Assembly (NCBI GenBank): GCA_937899395.1
Contig: CALBPU010000062.1
Coordinates: 1 to 8,317 of the forward strand
DNA: 8,317 nt
Direction: 5' to 3'
DNA from: an uncultured Fretibacterium sp.
GTDB lineage: Bacteria > Synergistota > Synergistia > Synergistales > Aminobacteriaceae
The position numbers were made by a program, and so were the translations under genes. Within the stretch, counting starts at the first letter, position 1, and the number at the start of each line of letters is the position of its first letter. The notes beneath the pieces are model-generated. The model saw nothing but the letters and a program-made list of their open reading frames with translations, had not been told where the DNA came from and did no database searches. Positions 1-6,943 of the stretch are shown here, piece by piece.

Positions 1-40
1 AACCCGAAGGTCAAAGGTTCAAATCCTTTCCCCGCCACCA
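1..40 (+). tRNA. 3' part of a tRNA, probably initiator tRNA-fMet (5' end outside window)
   Basis: Only the last 40 bases are present: the end of the anticodon loop (AA), the anticodon stem 3' strand CCCGA (3-7), a variable loop AGGTC, a T arm AAAGG/TTCAAAT/CCTTT (13-29), the acceptor 3' strand CCCCGCC (30-36), discriminator A37 and an encoded CCA (38-40). The run AACCCGAAGGTC is the characteristic anticodon-stem/variable-loop sequence of bacterial initiator tRNA, where three G:C pairs support P-site binding. The anticodon itself is outside the window, so identity rests on this match. The base before the discriminator (position 72) is C, whereas initiators I know have A there. A second CAT-anticodon tRNA follows 10 bases later. 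Confidence 0.7.
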
Positions 41-50
41 AAATTTTCAA

Positions 51-124
51 GGCGGTATAGCTCAGCTGGCTAGAGCACGCGGTTCATACCCACGGAGTCC
101 CCGGTTCGAATCCAGGTGCCGCTA
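51..124 (+). tRNA. tRNA-Met (CAT anticodon), elongator type, with two stem mismatches
   Basis: A complete cloverleaf can be folded: acceptor GGCGGTA (51-57) with TGCCGCT (117-123), which includes two G.U pairs; D stem GCTC/GAGC (60-63, 73-76); anticodon stem 78-82/90-94 with loop TTCATAC and anticodon CAT at 85-87; variable loop GAGTC; T stem 100-104/112-116 with loop TTCGAAT; discriminator A124. No CCA is encoded. The T32/C38 loop and the overall form fit elongator Met rather than the CAT-reading tRNA-Ile2, though the lysidine-dependent Ile2 is not excluded. The middle pair of both the anticodon stem (C80.A92) and the T stem (C102.A114) is a C.A mismatch, which is unusual for a functional tRNA. 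Confidence 0.85.
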
Positions 125-140
125 TAACAAATCAAACAGG

Positions 141-164
141 CTCGCTTTAACGGCGGGTTTTTTT
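141..164 (+). terminator. intrinsic terminator after the tRNA pair
   Basis: CTCGC (141-145) pairs with GCGGG (153-157), including one T.G wobble, around a 7-base loop. Seven T residues follow at 158-164. The position 17 bases after the tRNA and before the cheV leader fits a rho-independent end of the tRNA transcript. Confidence 0.65.
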
Positions 165-263
165 AATTCGCTCCTCTGAAAATTTACTCAAAATGTGATA
201 AGATATTATGTACATGTCAGCTTTGTTAATTTTTTAATCCGAAGCGGAGGCCTTATATAAAAA
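165..263 (+). promoter_or_regulatory. leader and probable promoter region of the cheV-rpoD block
   Basis: This AT-rich gap lies between the tRNA terminator and cheV and is the only sizeable non-coding stretch upstream of the plus-strand block. A TATTAT (-10-like) at 204-209 has a weak TTTACT (-35-like) at 183-188, with a short 15-base spacer, so the promoter call is tentative. A Shine-Dalgarno GGAGG is clear at 246-250, 13 bases before the cheV ATG. I see no operator or riboswitch. Confidence 0.3.
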
Positions 264-1196
264 ATGCAAGAAGTTAAAAAAGTAACGACTGAAGTAGGAA
301 CAAATGAATGGCAGTTAGTTGTCTTTGTTCTCGGAGATCAGTCTTTCGCAATTAACGTTGATAAAACACGCGAAATTTTACGCTGGCCGGGTGTTCGTTC
401 AATCCCGGATGCTCCCGTAGCTCTCATTGGTATAACGTCCGTAAGGGGCGAAGTTCTCCCTATGGTAGACCTGAGAATATTTTTAGGTATACCTCCCGTA
501 ACTCCTATGGAACAAAGCAAAGTTATCATAGCAGAATTTAACGAGGTCAAATTGGGTTTTGTCGTTGATGCTGTCGAAAGAATTTACAGGATTAAATCCG
601 AAGACCTCGACGCAAGCATGACCGGAAAATATTTAGGCGATTGGATTTTATATGTAATCAAGAGAGACTCTCGAAATGTTTTGCTGCTTGATTACGAAGC
701 CATTGTTCAAACTATCAGCCCTCAGCTTGTAATTCAGCACAGCGGAGATCCGGGTAAAGCAATAGCAATGATGGAAGGTGTAGGACACCCTGGTGATTAT
801 CATATTATTATTGCTGAAGATTCGCCGTTGATTCGTAAACAGGTTGAAGATGCTTTGATGGCGAGCGGATTTACTGATCTTCATATTTGCCCTGACGGAA
901 AAGTTGCTTATGATGCCATTGTCGGAGCAGGTGAACATTGCGACTTGTTGATAACGGACGTTGAGATGCCAAGACTTGACGGCTTGACTTTGACACGAAG
1001 AATAAAGGAAAATCCTGAGACCAAAAATATTCCTGTAATAGTTTTCTCATCAATTATGGCTAATGACATCAAAAATAAAGCCGCAAGTGTCGGAGCAGAT
1101 TATCAGGTAACCAAACCCGAAATTACGATGTTGGTAGAGTGTGTCGTTAAAGTCATAAGAGAGAGACAGGGAGCTGTAACAGAGGGGACAAATTAA
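264..1196 (+). CDS. cheV: CheV chemotaxis coupling protein (CheW domain plus receiver domain)
   Basis: This is a 310-residue cytoplasmic protein. A CheW-like coupling domain (about residues 15-155) includes the typical stretches VRSIPDAPVALIGITSVRG and GEVLPMVDLR. A response-regulator receiver domain (about 178-303) follows. Receiver landmarks are visible: the acidic pair E185-D186, phospho-acceptor Asp232 in TDVEMP, a serine at 262/263 at the switch position, and Lys284 in VTKP. In the CheV family the CheW part links chemoreceptors to the CheA kinase, and phosphorylation of the receiver, usually by CheA, tunes adaptation. The start is ATG with GGAGG upstream. It is first in a tight block with an unknown gene, rpoD and an RCK channel. 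No other che gene is in the window, so its receptor partners are unknown. Confidence 0.93.
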   Translation: MQEVKKVTTEVGTNEWQLVVFVLGDQSFAINVDKTREILRWPGVRSIPDAPVALIGITSVRGEVLPMVDLRIFLGIPPVTPMEQSKVIIAEFNEVKLGFVVDAVERIYRIKSEDLDASMTGKYLGDWILYVIKRDSRNVLLLDYEAIVQTISPQLVIQHSGDPGKAIAMMEGVGHPGDYHIIIAEDSPLIRKQVEDALMASGFTDLHICPDGKVAYDAIVGAGEHCDLLITDVEMPRLDGLTLTRRIKENPETKNIPVIVFSSIMANDIKNKAASVGADYQVTKPEITMLVECVVKVIRERQGAVTEGTN

Positions 1197-1201
1197 AAGT
1201 A

Positions 1202-1885
1202 TTGTTATTACCGTTTTGGAATTCGGAATTATCTGTTGAAATGTCTCCGTGTTTTCCTTTTGGGAAGGATTATCAGCCGGTCTCAGTAAACAGATTTTAT
1301 GATAAAACATTAAAGGAAATCGCCGCATTATGTCTGGATTTGGAAGGCGAATTTTTTTTCGTGGCCTCACCTTTGATCGGTTGTGTGGGAAGTCTTCCCC
1401 GTGAAAATTTTTTCAAGTATGGAGCGGGGGGTTCATTTAATTTGGGTTTCTTTTTGTTGTTGGGATTTTCTGAGAAACTTGAGAGAGCTGTAATTCTTTC
1501 TCTTGCACGCTCTAAAGATTCAAAAAATCTTTTTGCCGGAATAGCTAATTGTTCACTCAGAAGCCACGGAATTTTTCAAGGCAATGCAAAGGCAATAGCT
1601 ATAGTAAGTGATGATCCTTTTTATGACGGAACAGAATATTTGAACGACCTCGCAATGATTTTATATGAGTTCAAAAAATTTACAGGCTCTTCAGATTTAG
1701 CGTATTATGCCGAAAAATTTGGATATGATAGATTTTCAGTAGGCTGGGAAAATGAAAATCCTACAGCCTTAAAGATAAGCCAAATTATTTCAGAATTTGA
1801 ATATAACGGCACGAAAGAAATTGTCGGTGGTTCATCGCGAGCAGATTTTCCCCAGTTTCTAGGAATATCTGTAGCGATACAGTAA
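1202..1885 (+). CDS. unrecognised 227-residue protein between cheV and rpoD
   Basis: I do not recognise the family. The frame opens at a TTG (1202), five bases after cheV stops, with GAGGGG at 1182-1187 about 14 bases upstream. An in-frame ATG at 1241 (residue 14) has no visible ribosome site, so TTG is preferred. There is no signal peptide and no convincing membrane helix; the most hydrophobic stretch (residues 79-89, FNLGFFLLLGF) is too short. The protein looks soluble and globular, with mixed alpha/beta character and a polar C-terminal half (YDGTEYLNDLAMILYEFKKF, then an S/T- and E-rich part). Codon use matches the neighbours, and its position suggests co-transcription with cheV and rpoD. 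Whether it acts in chemotaxis or transcription cannot be read from the sequence. Confidence 0.8.
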   Translation: MLLPFWNSELSVEMSPCFPFGKDYQPVSVNRFYDKTLKEIAALCLDLEGEFFFVASPLIGCVGSLPRENFFKYGAGGSFNLGFFLLLGFSEKLERAVILSLARSKDSKNLFAGIANCSLRSHGIFQGNAKAIAIVSDDPFYDGTEYLNDLAMILYEFKKFTGSSDLAYYAEKFGYDRFSVGWENENPTALKISQIISEFEYNGTKEIVGGSSRADFPQFLGISVAIQ

Positions 1886-1902
1886 AGGAGTGTTAATTAA
1901 TT

Positions 1903-3075
1903 TTGACTGTACAAAAAAATAACGCATCAAAAAAATCGAATGATAAAGAAAAAGTTTCTAATTTCAAAGATAATTTTCAAGGTACAAGCACTAAATCGAA
2001 AACAAATGAGAAACTTCGCAAAATAGCCGGTGAAAGCAGCGGAAGAGGATATGTAACAGGTGATGACATTGAAAGACATTTACCTGTAGAAAGTTGGGAT
2101 GCCGATACTCTTGACAGCATTTTTACAAATTTACAGGAAATGGGAATTGATGTCGTAGATAAATCGAACATAGGAAAAATTCCTTCTTCATCAAATTCTA
2201 GCGATGAATATATACCTACTGTTGACAGCGAACTTTCAAAACTCGATGATATACCTTTAACTGATCCTGTAAGAATGTATTTAAGGGAAATCGGAAAGGT
2301 CTCATTATTGACTGCTGCTGAAGAAGTTGATTTAGCAAAACGAATGGAGGCAGGAGACACTGAGGCGAAGAAAAAATTAATTGACGCAAATTTAAGACTC
2401 GTTGTCAGTATTGCGAAAAAATATATCGGACGAGGAATGTTGTTCTTAGATTTAATTCAGGAGGGAAATTTAGGATTAATTCGAGCTGTCGAAAAATTTG
2501 ATTATAAACGAGGCTTTAAGTTCAGCACTTATGCAACATGGTGGATACGTCAGGCAATTACCCGTGCTATAGCAGACCAAGCCCGCACAATTCGTGTACC
2601 TGTTCACATGGTCGAGACTATTAACAAAATGGTCAGGATTTCAAGAACATTAGTTCAGGAACTCGGACGCGAACCTTCGGACGAGGAAATCGCTGCAAGA
2701 ATGGGAATAGAGCCTTCACGTGTTGAGGAAATCCGCAGAATTTCACAGCTCCCTGTATCTCTTGAAACCCCAATCGGAGAAGAAGAGGACAGCCAATTAG
2801 GAGACTTCATAGAGGATCACGAACTCCCAAGCCCTGATGAAGCAGCCGCAGGACATTTATTACATGAACAAATTGAAGATATGTTAGATACTCTTTCGGA
2901 ACGTGAAAGGGAAGTTTTGCATTTCAGATTCGGACTTGAGGACGGACATTCATATACACTTGAAGAGGTCGGGAAAAAATTTAATGTAACTCGTGAACGG
3001 ATAAGACAAATAGAAGCTAAGGCACTCCGAAAATTACGACAGCCAAGCAAGAAACTTAAAGATTTTTTGGACTAG
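1903..3075 (+). CDS. rpoD: RpoD, primary (housekeeping) sigma-70 factor of RNA polymerase
   Basis: This 390-residue sigma factor has the full group 1 layout. A lysine/serine-rich tail (1-40) is followed by region 1.1 (about 41-87), region 1.2 from DPVRMYLREIGKVSLL (121-153) and region 2 (about 159-228). The core-binding and -10-recognition segment includes DLIQEGNLGLIRAVEKFDY and TYATWWIRQAITRAIADQ (209-226). Region 3 begins at RTIRVPVHMVE, and region 4.2 with its -35 helix VTRERIRQIEAKALRKLR (362-379) closes the protein. The length is close to B. subtilis SigA; the large non-conserved insert of E. coli RpoD is absent. The start is TTG at 1903 with AAAGGAG at 1884-1890; the first in-frame ATG is only at residue 80, inside region 1.1, so TTG is needed. 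It ends in TAG, showing that TAG is a stop in this genome. Its usual dnaG neighbour is not here. Confidence 0.97.
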   Translation: MTVQKNNASKKSNDKEKVSNFKDNFQGTSTKSKTNEKLRKIAGESSGRGYVTGDDIERHLPVESWDADTLDSIFTNLQEMGIDVVDKSNIGKIPSSSNSSDEYIPTVDSELSKLDDIPLTDPVRMYLREIGKVSLLTAAEEVDLAKRMEAGDTEAKKKLIDANLRLVVSIAKKYIGRGMLFLDLIQEGNLGLIRAVEKFDYKRGFKFSTYATWWIRQAITRAIADQARTIRVPVHMVETINKMVRISRTLVQELGREPSDEEIAARMGIEPSRVEEIRRISQLPVSLETPIGEEEDSQLGDFIEDHELPSPDEAAAGHLLHEQIEDMLDTLSEREREVLHFRFGLEDGHSYTLEEVGKKFNVTRERIRQIEAKALRKLRQPSKKLKDFLD

Positions 3076-3083
3076 TATAAAAG

Positions 3084-4169
3084 ATGTCAGCAAAAAAATT
3101 TATTAAGACCGTAAAAAACGCTAAACGAGGAATAGCATTCTCGAAAAAGTTTAAGCACAGATTAATAGGTTCGCTTGCATTATTTTTGGGATTGTTATTC
3201 GGTTGTGCTTTATTAGTTTGGTGGCAGGAAAAAAATTTTACGGGTTCATATATTGATTCATTATGGAGTGTTTTATTTACGTTAATCGGTCAGGGAGAAT
3301 TTGCTGCTTCTCCCAGAACTTTCGGCGGACGAATAATAGTTTTCCTGCTTTCGATTTTCGGAGTGGCGTTATTCGGGGTAGTGTTTGCCGAAGTAATGCA
3401 GAGATTAATAAACAGTCAGTTAAAAAGAATGTTAGGGGATATGATGGGAATAAACAGTTGCAAATTTGAAGGCCACGTAGTTATATGCGGCTGGAACGGA
3501 AGAGGAGTTTATTTAATTCGTGAATTGGAAGCTTCAGGACGTGAAATTGCCTTAATCGCAAAAGAGAGGCCAAATAATTTAAGCAGCGATGTATTTTTTG
3601 TGCAGGGCAATCCTTCAGAACGTGAGATTTTAATTAAAGCAGGAATTGAAAAAGCACAGGGAGCAATAATTTTAGGAGATCCTAATTTCGGCGATGATGA
3701 TTCGCATTCAATATTAATAGGACTTGCTATTGAGGCTATGGCTCCTGAAGTTTATACGGTAATGGAACTTCACGATCCTGAAAATGAACGTTATGCAAGA
3801 TATGCTCATGTTGATGATATTTTATATACAGACAGTCTCATAGCTGATATAACGGCGATGTGTACTCATAATGAAGGTATTTCGGCGTTTATACGTGATA
3901 TTTTGTCAACAGCAGATGAAGGGCACAGCTTCGCTTCATTTGATGCACCTAATGAATTTGAAGGTAAAACAATTAAAGACCTCTTTGAATATTTCAGGGA
4001 ACGTAACGCCTTACCTATTGGAATAATAACCCCGCCTGATATTAAAGGGCATGTTACTGTTTCGGAATGGATTTCAACCGTTAATCCTTCACCCGAAACT
4101 GTTATAAAACTTCCAATGAAAGCAGTATGTATTGTAAAGGATAATTATTCAGAGATAACCAAAGAATAA
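3084..4169 (+). CDS. two-TM ion-channel-like protein with cytosolic RCK/TrkA-N domain and atypical pore filter
   Basis: This 361-residue membrane protein is arranged like MthK-type channels. There is a basic N-terminus, TM1 (about 27-47), a pore helix and loop (57-73), TM2 (about 83-105), and a regulator-of-K+-conductance domain. That domain has a Rossmann motif GWNGRG (136-141) followed by an RCK/TrkA-C-like C-terminal part (about 270-355). The loop that should carry the potassium filter T-V-G-Y-G-D reads L-I-G-Q-G-E (67-72). The two glycines are kept, but the signature Thr, aromatic residue and Asp are replaced. Potassium selectivity is therefore not assured, and the conducted ion is unknown. 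It starts 8 bases after rpoD with no strong Shine-Dalgarno, suggesting translational coupling. Confidence 0.82.
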   Translation: MSAKKFIKTVKNAKRGIAFSKKFKHRLIGSLALFLGLLFGCALLVWWQEKNFTGSYIDSLWSVLFTLIGQGEFAASPRTFGGRIIVFLLSIFGVALFGVVFAEVMQRLINSQLKRMLGDMMGINSCKFEGHVVICGWNGRGVYLIRELEASGREIALIAKERPNNLSSDVFFVQGNPSEREILIKAGIEKAQGAIILGDPNFGDDDSHSILIGLAIEAMAPEVYTVMELHDPENERYARYAHVDDILYTDSLIADITAMCTHNEGISAFIRDILSTADEGHSFASFDAPNEFEGKTIKDLFEYFRERNALPIGIITPPDIKGHVTVSEWISTVNPSPETVIKLPMKAVCIVKDNYSEITKE

Positions 4170-4170
4170 A

Positions 4171-4190
4171 GGGGAGATTAAAACCTCCCT
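4171..4190. terminator. hairpin between convergent genes, possible bidirectional terminator
   Basis: GGGAG (4172-4176) pairs with CTCCC (4185-4189) around an 8-base AT-rich loop, and the flanking G.T at 4171/4190 can extend the stem. It lies in the 27-base gap between the channel gene and the convergent repeat-protein gene. The following T tracts are short (TTT on the minus strand, none good on plus), so termination efficiency is uncertain. Confidence 0.5.
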
Positions 4191-4196
4191 AAAATT

Positions 4197-4862
4197 TCAT
4201 TTCCAAAAATTCAAAATAACCGCAACAATAACTTGAACCACTCCGACAAAAACAGCAACTCCAATTCCAAATTTTGTGAGAATTTTATTCTGTTCATCTT
4301 TCATATCGGTTATACGAGAGTCAAGACCGTTAATCGCAACTGTTAGAGTGTCAGTAGTGTGTTCGATTTTTTCCTCAAGATAAGTTTGAACGCTATCAAT
4401 CTTTGTGTCAAGACGAGTTTGAACACCGTCAATCTTTTCTTCAAGATAAGTTTGAACGTTATCAATCTTTATGTCAAGACGAGTTTGAACACCATCAATC
4501 TTTTCTTCAAGGTACGTTTGAACGCTATCAATCTTTGTGTCAAGGTACGTTTGAACACCGTCAATCTTTGTGTCAAGGTACGTTTGAACACCGTCAATCT
4601 TTGTGTCAAGCCTCTTAATTTCGCCGCTGAGTGTACTAACTTCAACTCTCATATCGCTGGCGATAGATTTATGTTCTGCAAGATTTTTTTCCATAATTGC
4701 CTGCAAAATATCAAATCTATCATCAAGCAATCTTTCAAGCGCAGTTATTCGAGTATCGTTAATTTTTTCGTCAGAGTTTGCCCTATCCCTTAAATTTTGA
4801 ATATGGAGATCGAACATTTCTCTGGGCACAAATTCAATTTCCGTTACATTAGCTTCATTCAT
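4197..4862 (-). CDS. tail-anchored coiled-coil protein with seven 11-residue repeats
   Basis: The product is 221 residues. After an acidic helical N-terminal part (1-84), residues 85-161 consist of seven consecutive 11-residue units of the type L-D-T-K-I-D-G-V-Q-T-Y. More degenerate units continue to about 187. One hydrophobic helix (about 199-220, FGIGVAVFVGVVQVIVAVIL) ends the protein, followed only by a short NFWK tail. Eleven-residue periodicity gives a right-handed coiled coil, so this is probably a rod-like oligomer tethered to the cytoplasmic membrane by its C-terminus. The start is ATG with AAGGAG about 11 bases upstream, 24 bases after folC, so co-transcription with folC is likely. 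I do not recognise a named family, and no catalytic motif is visible. The plus-strand open frames over the repeats are shadows. Confidence 0.82.
   Translation of the reverse strand: MNEANVTEIEFVPREMFDLHIQNLRDRANSDEKINDTRITALERLLDDRFDILQAIMEKNLAEHKSIASDMRVEVSTLSGEIKRLDTKIDGVQTYLDTKIDGVQTYLDTKIDSVQTYLEEKIDGVQTRLDIKIDNVQTYLEEKIDGVQTRLDTKIDSVQTYLEEKIEHTTDTLTVAINGLDSRITDMKDEQNKILTKFGIGVAVFVGVVQVIVAVILNFWK
4380..4610 (-). repeat. seven tandem copies of a 33-bp coding repeat
   Basis: This stretch encodes exactly 7 x 11 residues (residues 85-161 of the repeat protein). The units share the core TCAAACGTACCTTG-like/KID-VQT sequence at both DNA and protein level. Units vary as DTK, DIK or EEK and end in TY or TR. 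Units 4-5 and 6-7 form a 66-bp pair (EEK...TR then D(T/I)K...TY), pointing to growth by duplication of both single and double units. Confidence 0.93.
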
Positions 4863-4886
4863 GTTGTTTCACTCCTTTTGAATTTA

Positions 4887-6197
4887 TTATACATGGCCAG
4901 AATTTATTTCCATTTTAAGCGCTCCTATCAAATACAAACTTCCGCAAACAATGACGACATCATTTTCATCATTAGCAGCTTTTTTCACAGCTTCAACAGG
5001 CTCGTTAAATCCTTCAGGAATATTTTGCCACGTAAATTTTTTTGCACTGTGAACGAGTTCTTCAGGAGTTAAAGCCCTTGCCATATTAGAAACTGTCGTA
5101 ACGTAAATTGAAGGGCTTAAATTTTTGTTTAAGAGTTCAAGACAGCCCATAAAATTTTTATCCCTCATTGCCGTATAAACAACTCCGATTTTTTTATCAG
5201 GCCATAAACTTTTAACGCTTTCACATAATTGCTTTACTCCGTCATAATTATGTCCTCCGTCAAAAATTATTAACGGCTCTCTCGAAATTATTTCAAGTCT
5301 TCCAGGCCATGTCGCATTTCTCATTCCTTCGTAAATTTTCTCGTCCGTCATTTTGGGAAATAAATCTTTAACGCATGACAAACTTAACAACGCCAACGCA
5401 GCATTATTAATTTGATATTTGCCGATTAATACAGTGTGAACTTCTTTGAGGTTTAATTTTTGCGATTGAAAACCAAATACATTTCCCTCTGGAGAAATTT
5501 TTATGTCAGATAGTTTAACATTTTCAGATACGATAAAAGGAATGGAATTTTTTTCGGCGCAAAAATTTTTGAACATCGGTATCAAAGATTCATCAACACC
5601 CGAAAAACACGCAGGAACATTTTTTTTCACAACAGCAAATTTTTCTCCTGCTATGCTCTCAAGTGTCGTCCCTAAATATTCCGTATGATCAATCGAAATC
5701 GAAGCTATAACCGAGCAAATTGTATTGTCCATAACATTTGTAGCATCGAATTTTCCTCCTAAACCTGCCTCAATAACTCCGACTTCAATATTATTTTCAC
5801 GAGCAAGATAAAACGCACATGCCGTTAAAAGTTCAAAATATGAGGGCAAATCTTCATCAGGAAAAATATTTTTCACGACCTCTTCGGCGGCGTTAATCCA
5901 TTCTTCGGGAGTTAATTGTTTTCCGTCTATCAATAATCTTTCTCCGGGACTTTCAAGATGAGGGCTAGAATAAAATCCCGTTTTATATCCCGAAGCCTTA
6001 AACACTGACGAAATAAAAGCTCCTGTTGAACCTTTACCGTTAGTGCCGACGATATGGATTGACTTAAAACTGTTTTGAGGATTTCCTAGCCTCGATAATA
6101 ATCTTTTTATTCTTTCAAGACCCGGAATTATTTTGTTAGTTGAGTGAGAGTAGAAGATTTCTTCAAGAGTGTCAAAATTTTTTGTAATCATGATCAT
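4887..6197 (-). CDS. folC: FolC, folylpolyglutamate synthase / dihydrofolate synthase (Mur ligase family)
   Basis: This 436-residue cytoplasmic ligase adds L-glutamate to (dihydro)pteroate or reduced folates using ATP. The family landmarks are in order: PGLERIKRLLSRLGNPQ (25-41), P-loop GTNGKGS (51-57), SSPHL (77-81), GLGGKFDATNV (145-155), ISIDHTEYLG (167-176), the AGEKFAVVK segment with the Lys expected to be carbamylated, WPGRLE, and DGGHN in the C-terminal glutamate-ligase domain. The usual form of the last motif is DGAHN. Full length is typical. ATG 6197 or the second ATG at 6191 both fit the family N-terminus, but neither has a Shine-Dalgarno and both abut a terminator. Whether it also makes dihydrofolate cannot be told from sequence. 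Confidence 0.95.
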   Translation of the reverse strand: MIMITKNFDTLEEIFYSHSTNKIIPGLERIKRLLSRLGNPQNSFKSIHIVGTNGKGSTGAFISSVFKASGYKTGFYSSPHLESPGERLLIDGKQLTPEEWINAAEEVVKNIFPDEDLPSYFELLTACAFYLARENNIEVGVIEAGLGGKFDATNVMDNTICSVIASISIDHTEYLGTTLESIAGEKFAVVKKNVPACFSGVDESLIPMFKNFCAEKNSIPFIVSENVKLSDIKISPEGNVFGFQSQKLNLKEVHTVLIGKYQINNAALALLSLSCVKDLFPKMTDEKIYEGMRNATWPGRLEIISREPLIIFDGGHNYDGVKQLCESVKSLWPDKKIGVVYTAMRDKNFMGCLELLNKNLSPSIYVTTVSNMARALTPEELVHSAKKFTWQNIPEGFNEPVEAVKKAANDENDVVIVCGSLYLIGALKMEINSGHV

Positions 6198-6240
6198 AAA
6201 AAAATAAGACAGGGATTTTTAATTAATTGTTCCCTGCCTC
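6198..6240 (-). terminator. strong intrinsic terminator whose T tract touches the folC start codon
   Basis: On the minus strand GAGGCAGGGA (6240-6231) pairs with TCCCTGTCTT (6215-6206), ten pairs with two G.U, around a 15-base AT-rich loop. TA and seven T residues (6204-6198) follow. The next base is the A of the folC ATG. It lies 12 bases past the SPOR stop codon and would end the ftsZ-SPOR transcript. Confidence 0.8.
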
Positions 6241-6251
6241 TTAATATAAAT

Positions 6252-6938
6252 TTATTTTGCCGGTGGAAACGAAAAGCTTCCCTTGTAACCAAGTTTTTGC
6301 ATTGCTGATACAACTCTTTCAGCATCTTTTTTGGTAATTCCGCCTTGAACCCATACTTTGAAATGTTTTGAAGCGGGATTTTGATAAACGATAGCCTTAT
6401 AACCTGCCTGATTAATTTTTTTCGCGGCCTCTTGAGCCCCTGATTTACTTGTATATGCTCCAATTTGAACCCGCCATTGTTTATTCATTGGAATTGAAAC
6501 GGGTTTTGGTTTAGGAGTTTCAGAAACTTTTTTCTCAATTTTTACAGGTTGAGTTGGTTTAGGCGTAACCGCAGCAATATTTTGTTGAACGGGCTTATTT
6601 TTTTCGCTCTCCAAAGTCTGAACAGCAACAGCAAGAAAATCATCTTGCAATTTATCATCAGAAACTTCAGCTTCTTTTGATACCGTCTCTAAAGAAAGCG
6701 ATAAATTTTCAGGTTCATTTTTTTTCTCACGTTCAGCAATTAAAGCAGGTGCTTCGGCATAAGCCCTTGTTGAAGAAATTTCCGGAGAAGTTTTTAAGCC
6801 ATTAATAAAAAATTGTCTTCCCGCAATTATAAGCAGAATTACAGCGGCAATACTGACAACAGGGAGAATAATATCTCCGAATGAAGGCAATACACCGCGC
6901 TTTTTATTTTCTCTTCTGGCTATTGAACGTCTCGACAT
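6252..6938 (-). CDS. membrane-anchored SPOR-domain protein (FtsN/DedD-like topology)
   Basis: The protein has 228 residues: a basic cytoplasmic N-terminus (MSRRSIARRENKKR), one membrane helix (about 22-40), a long disordered linker rich in E, K and P (about 50-150, with PKP repeats at 126-148), and a C-terminal SPOR domain (about 153-226). The SPOR domain shows WRVQIGAYTSKSGAQEAAKKI and FKVWVQGGITKKDAERV. SPOR domains bind peptidoglycan glycan strands stripped of stem peptides, which accumulate at the division septum. This, with the ftsZ neighbour, makes a role in septal wall synthesis likely. It starts 5 bases after ftsZ, and its AAGGA ribosome site lies inside the last ftsZ codons, so the two are coupled. 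It has the architecture of FtsN but no clear essential FtsN motif, so I give no symbol. Confidence 0.88.
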   Translation of the reverse strand: MSRRSIARRENKKRGVLPSFGDIILPVVSIAAVILLIIAGRQFFINGLKTSPEISSTRAYAEAPALIAEREKKNEPENLSLSLETVSKEAEVSDDKLQDDFLAVAVQTLESEKNKPVQQNIAAVTPKPTQPVKIEKKVSETPKPKPVSIPMNKQWRVQIGAYTSKSGAQEAAKKINQAGYKAIVYQNPASKHFKVWVQGGITKKDAERVVSAMQKLGYKGSFSFPPAK

Positions 6939-6943
6939 TGTTT

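Noticed and set aside
3084..4169. TrkA potassium-uptake regulator
   Set aside because: The two membrane helices and pore loop before the Rossmann domain make it a channel-type protein, not a soluble TrkA.
4380..4610. CRISPR array from regularly repeated 33-bp units
   Set aside because: There are no spacers; the units are directly adjacent, in frame, and code for an 11-residue repeat.
4359..4800. Plus-strand open frames over the repeat region (Asn/Leu- and Gln-rich)
   Set aside because: They are antisense shadows of the 33-bp repeats; the minus-strand frame has a good ribosome site, sensible composition and a C-terminal membrane anchor.
6194..6463. Minus-strand 89-residue open frame overlapping the SPOR gene 3' end
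   Set aside because: It is out of frame with the SPOR domain, crosses the terminator hairpin and has unlikely composition; the SPOR frame explains the region.
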